From an uncultured Eubacteriales bacterium (GTDB lineage: Bacteria > Bacillota > Clostridia > Christensenellales > CAG-138): DNA of 8,800 nucleotides. Position 1 is the first letter of the stretch, and every line of letters begins with the position of its first letter. The translations under genes were made by a program, and so were the position numbers. Where the stretch lies: the NCBI GenBank assembly GCA_900542615.1, contig UQOG01000085.1, positions 1 through 8,800 on the forward strand, in the 5' to 3' direction. Below are positions 6,393 to 8,800 of the stretch, in pieces. Below the pieces are notes generated by a model. That model had not been told where the DNA came from. It did no database searches and was given only the letters and a program-made list of their open reading frames with translations.

Positions 6393-6534
6393 GTGACCCT
6401 TGACCTAAGGATCCGCGGCAAGTTCATGCGGGCTTACCGCTTATATGCATCATAGCATACAAGCAGCCAAAACGCACCGAAAGAAAGCGTTAAGAATTGC
6501 CCGGATCCCGTAAAGAAAGCGCCTGTTGCCGAGC

Positions 6535-7917
6535 CTAGCTGCCGCGTTCCATGGAGAAATACCCCTCCCCCTCCAGGGGCTCCGCCCCAAGGCCGGAGCC
6601 TCCTTCCACATGGTAGCTAATGAGTACATCCCCGGCCCACATCTGATACCCTTGATAGAACCCCTTTTGGATCTGGCGGATGCATTGATCCCGCACCGGG
6701 GAGAAGAGCCCGGCCTCCGGCTGGGCGCCGGCAAAGGCCAGGGCGGAAAGCAGCATCACGTCCTGGACGTTGGAAAGATACGCGTCCTCCATGGAAAAGG
6801 AAAGGAAAACCCCGGCCAACACCCCGTCCTCCACCGTATATTGAAGGGGCGGATTCTCCCTTAGCCGCAGGGGGGTAGGGCCGCCCTCGGACGGCCGTTC
6901 CTCCCATGCGCCCTGGCTGTTGAGGCGGAAGCCGTCGTTTTCCCCGTAATAGGCGGCCAGGGCGTTGTAGTTCTGGGCAAAATCCGCCACATCCAGCCCG
7001 CCCCGGTTGGGCGGCATCCGCCCACCCAACGTGGTGAGAAACATGAGCCCTGCGGTCATCAGGACGCTCAGGGCATATACCAGGCCCCGGTAGGCCCGGG
7101 TATCCCGGATGGTATAGCGGAAGCCCTCGTCCCAGGGCTGGGGCTCCCCGGCCTTGCACCGCTTGTAGCTTTTGATCTGACAAACGAGGGACGCGATCGG
7201 GATCTGGAAGCAAAGGCCCTTTTGCAGCACCAATAAGGTGCGGCCCAGGCCTGCCCAATAGTCGGGACGCCCCCCATCGTCGTTTTCCAGCCGCAAGCCA
7301 AAGATCCATTTTCCAGGGGTGGCGCCAAAACGCCAAAGTAGCAAGGGCTCCAATACCAGCATCAGGCCCATGGTCACCAGGGTATGCAGGATCTGGCCCG
7401 CCGTGCCCATTTGCAGGGGGGAGCGGCGCATCACCAGCTCCCAAAAGGCGTACCACAGCAGGGAATAGAGGCCGAAATCCAGGCTCCGGGCCAAATACCT
7501 GCGCCAGGGGTGGCGCAGGGGCAAAATAGTGTCCATGGCCGGCAATTCCGGGGGCGGCTGGGGCGCCTGGAGGAAGGGCCGGGCATCCAGCTGGGCATAA
7601 GGCCTCCCTGCGGTTTGGATGGAGCGGCATAGGGCCTGGGCCGCGGCCGCCTCCTGCTGCGCTTGGCTCAGCTTGGCAGCCTGGCGCTCCATGGCCGTCC
7701 ATAGGGACAGGCTCCCTGCTTGCAAGGCCCGGATATCCTCCAGGGATACCCCCAGCCGCCGCATCAGCAGGATCCGCTCCAGGGCCTGTACGTCGCTTTC
7801 CTGATAATTCCGGTAACCGTTGCTGTCCCGCTGGGGCGCGATCAACCCCTCCTGCTCATAATAGCGGATGTTGGCGCGGCTCATCCCCGTGCGGGCTTCC
7901 ATCTCTTTGATCGTCAT
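6535..7917 (-). CDS. MerR-type HTH regulator fused to an RDD membrane domain (460 aa)
   Basis: Predicted membrane-bound transcription regulator. Residues 1-70 are a MerR winged helix-turn-helix (SRANIRYYEQEGLIAP, NGYRNY, LRRLGVSLEDI-type end), followed by a helical segment at about 72-102 where MerR proteins dimerise. A proline-rich linker (118-127) leads to an RDD domain: PWRRYLARSLDFGLYS at 137 onward, hydrophobic segments at about 145-165, 172-195 and possibly 226-247, and the RDD signature TPGKWIFGLRL (200-210). Another strong hydrophobic segment (276-297) precedes a soluble C-terminal domain (about 300-460) that I do not recognise. With three membrane spans the C-terminus would face outside as a sensor; with four it would be cytoplasmic. 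Start: an ATG at 7935 is possible, but its purine run overlaps the predicted transcription start. ATG 7917 has AAAGG 10 bases upstream and gives the classic MerR opening. The effector is unknown. Confidence 0.85.
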   Translation of the reverse strand: MTIKEMEARTGMSRANIRYYEQEGLIAPQRDSNGYRNYQESDVQALERILLMRRLGVSLEDIRALQAGSLSLWTAMERQAAKLSQAQQEAAAAQALCRSIQTAGRPYAQLDARPFLQAPQPPPELPAMDTILPLRHPWRRYLARSLDFGLYSLLWYAFWELVMRRSPLQMGTAGQILHTLVTMGLMLVLEPLLLWRFGATPGKWIFGLRLENDDGGRPDYWAGLGRTLLVLQKGLCFQIPIASLVCQIKSYKRCKAGEPQPWDEGFRYTIRDTRAYRGLVYALSVLMTAGLMFLTTLGGRMPPNRGGLDVADFAQNYNALAAYYGENDGFRLNSQGAWEERPSEGGPTPLRLRENPPLQYTVEDGVLAGVFLSFSMEDAYLSNVQDVMLLSALAFAGAQPEAGLFSPVRDQCIRQIQKGFYQGYQMWAGDVLISYHVEGGSGLGAEPLEGEGYFSMERGS

Positions 7918-7951
7918 GGCTGCTTGACCTTTCATGGAGGACTTCCCTTTG

Positions 7952-7982
7952 ATTATAAAGGGTAAAGTACCTTGACAGGCAA
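7952..7982 (-). promoter_or_regulatory. MerR-style promoter of the MerR-RDD gene
   Basis: On the minus strand, TTGCCT (7977-7982) and a perfect TATAAT (7952-7957) are separated by 19 bases instead of 17. Inside the spacer is the dyad GGTA-AAG-TACC (7961-7971), flanked by imperfect symmetry. A 19-20-bp spacer with a central dyad is the hallmark of promoters that MerR-family proteins untwist to activate, so autoregulation is likely. Transcription would start near 7945. Confidence 0.6.
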
Positions 7983-8074
7983 GCTTTTTTTGCTCCGCTG
8001 TAAAAACATCTCCCTCTGCCCGGCGAATGCCGCAAGCGCTCGCTTTCCCGGCTCCTGCCATGGGACGCTGCCCG

Positions 8075-8103
8075 TTGCAACCTGCAAGCCCTTTTGCTAT
8101 AAT
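8075..8103 (+). promoter_or_regulatory. Promoter of the CAT-like gene
   Basis: TTGCAA (8075-8080), a 17-base spacer and a perfect TATAAT (8098-8103) with extended -10 TGCTATAAT. Transcription would start near 8110. The spacing is normal, so it should not depend on MerR-type activation. The interval between the two divergent promoters (7983-8074) shows no further gene. Confidence 0.7.
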
Positions 8104-8138
8104 ATCCCAACCATAACCCATTGCCGCAAGGAGAAAAT

Positions 8139-8759
8139 ATGCGCGAAGTCGATCCGAAACACACCAAACGGGCCCGGGCCTTCGACCTTTGGATGCAAGC
8201 CCCCATGCCCATGGTGACCCTGTTTTACACCCTGGACGTTTCTAACCTGCGCAGGGTCAGCCGCAGGCATGGTTATCCATTCAACATGCTGCTGTGCTGG
8301 TGCATTGGCAGGGCGGCGGCCCGGATGGAGGAATTTTACCTGCTGCCCGTGGGAAATAAGCTCATTCAATACGACAAGCTGGCCGTCAACGCCGTGGTGG
8401 CCGCCCGGGACGGGGATATCTATACCTGCGACCTGGCCTTTGACCCATCCCTGCCCGGTTTTGCCCGGGAATATGTAACCCGTACCCAACAGGTGGCTGA
8501 AACCTGCCAGCCCTATGCGCTGGGGGAGGACTATATGGTCATCGGCACCTCCGCCCTGGCGCAATGGGAGATCGACGGGGCGGTGAACCTATACGCGGGC
8601 ATCTACAACAACCCCTTCCTGATCTGGGGCAAATACAGGAAAACCTGGCTAAAAACAAAGCTGCCCGTATCCTTCCAATTCCACCATACCCAGCTGGACG
8701 GCGCCCAGGCCGCCGGGTTTTTGCAGCGGCTGCAGGAGGAGATCCGCAGCCTTCGGTGA
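8139..8759 (+). CDS. CatA-like (CAT-fold) O-acetyltransferase (206 aa)
   Basis: Predicted acetyl-CoA-dependent O-acetyltransferase of the chloramphenicol acetyltransferase fold, a cytoplasmic trimer in characterised members. The catalytic signature is FHHTQLDGAQAAGF near the end: H183 aligns with catalytic His195 and D187 with Asp199 of CAT type III, four residues apart as expected. The N-terminal segment (KRARAFDLWMQAPMPMVTLFYTLDV) and central segment match the fold loosely. At 206 aa it is slightly shorter than classical CAT (about 213-220). Start: ATG 8139 has GCAAGGAG five bases upstream; an upstream in-frame TTG (8121) has no such site. It is divergent from the MerR-RDD gene, which may control it. 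Actual chloramphenicol resistance cannot be claimed, because many CatA-like proteins have unknown substrates. The reading frame is complete; its terminator is not resolvable before the window ends. Confidence 0.85.
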   Translation: MREVDPKHTKRARAFDLWMQAPMPMVTLFYTLDVSNLRRVSRRHGYPFNMLLCWCIGRAAARMEEFYLLPVGNKLIQYDKLAVNAVVAARDGDIYTCDLAFDPSLPGFAREYVTRTQQVAETCQPYALGEDYMVIGTSALAQWEIDGAVNLYAGIYNNPFLIWGKYRKTWLKTKLPVSFQFHHTQLDGAQAAGFLQRLQEEIRSLR

Positions 8760-8800
8760 AGGGCTGGGCTGTGCCCTGCCGGCTGGGCTGCGGGCGCCCG

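Larger units (their letters stand above)
6249..6534. other. Convergent spacer between copA and the MerR-RDD gene
   Basis: Apart from the two hairpins I see no gene. Between them, 6286-6362 has weak folding potential (TTGCC near 6332 with GGCAA near 6356) but no recognised RNA. From 6394 to 6534 there is AT-richer sequence with small imperfect dyads such as GCGG/CCGC around 6428-6440, and no credible reading frame. Confidence 0.6.

Noticed and set aside
8760..8800. GC-rich tail after the CAT-like gene that might begin a terminator
   Set aside because: The window ends before any complete stem and T-tract can be seen.

Overview
The window looks like chromosome from a GC-rich anaerobic Firmicute, most plausibly a Clostridia-type gut or sediment organism. 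This rests on a clostridial-style [FeFe]-hydrogenase, strong AAGGAG-type ribosome binding sites, sigma-A-like promoters (often extended -10 TGnTATAAT) and compact GC-rich intrinsic terminators. The genus is not determinable from the sequence. There is no rRNA, tRNA, CRISPR, insertion sequence or phage gene here.

Layout, left to right: (1) 1-1340, minus strand: a two-lobed GNAT-family acetyltransferase with its own promoter and terminator. (2) 1417-3323, minus strand: a complete group A [FeFe]-hydrogenase with all N-terminal Fe-S domains, again with its own promoter, leader and terminator. (3) 3191-3692: a roughly 500-base divergent intergenic region holding three strong hairpins, a possible small minus-strand RNA, an ACCCC/GGGGT dyad and the copA promoter. 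(4) 3693-6248, plus strand: a Cu(I)-exporting P1B ATPase of the CopA type. Its C-terminus is continuous with a full CopZ-like copper chaperone domain that has an internal Shine-Dalgarno and ATG. (5) 6249-6534: terminators and an otherwise empty spacer. (6) 6535-7917, minus strand: a MerR-type DNA-binding domain joined to an RDD membrane domain and an unrecognised C-terminal domain. (7) 8139-8759, plus strand: a CAT-fold O-acetyltransferase, divergent from the MerR-RDD gene.

Each gene appears to be its own transcription unit. The functional links that can be argued are two. First, CopA and the fused or nested CopZ domain form a copper efflux and chaperone pair. Second, the divergent MerR-RDD regulator and CAT-like enzyme may form a sense-and-modify module; the MerR-RDD promoter has the 19-bp spacer and dyad typical of MerR-controlled promoters. 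The most novel-looking items are the CopA-CopZ fusion with an apparent internal start, the membrane-tethered MerR-RDD regulator, and the structured spacer between the hydrogenase and copA.
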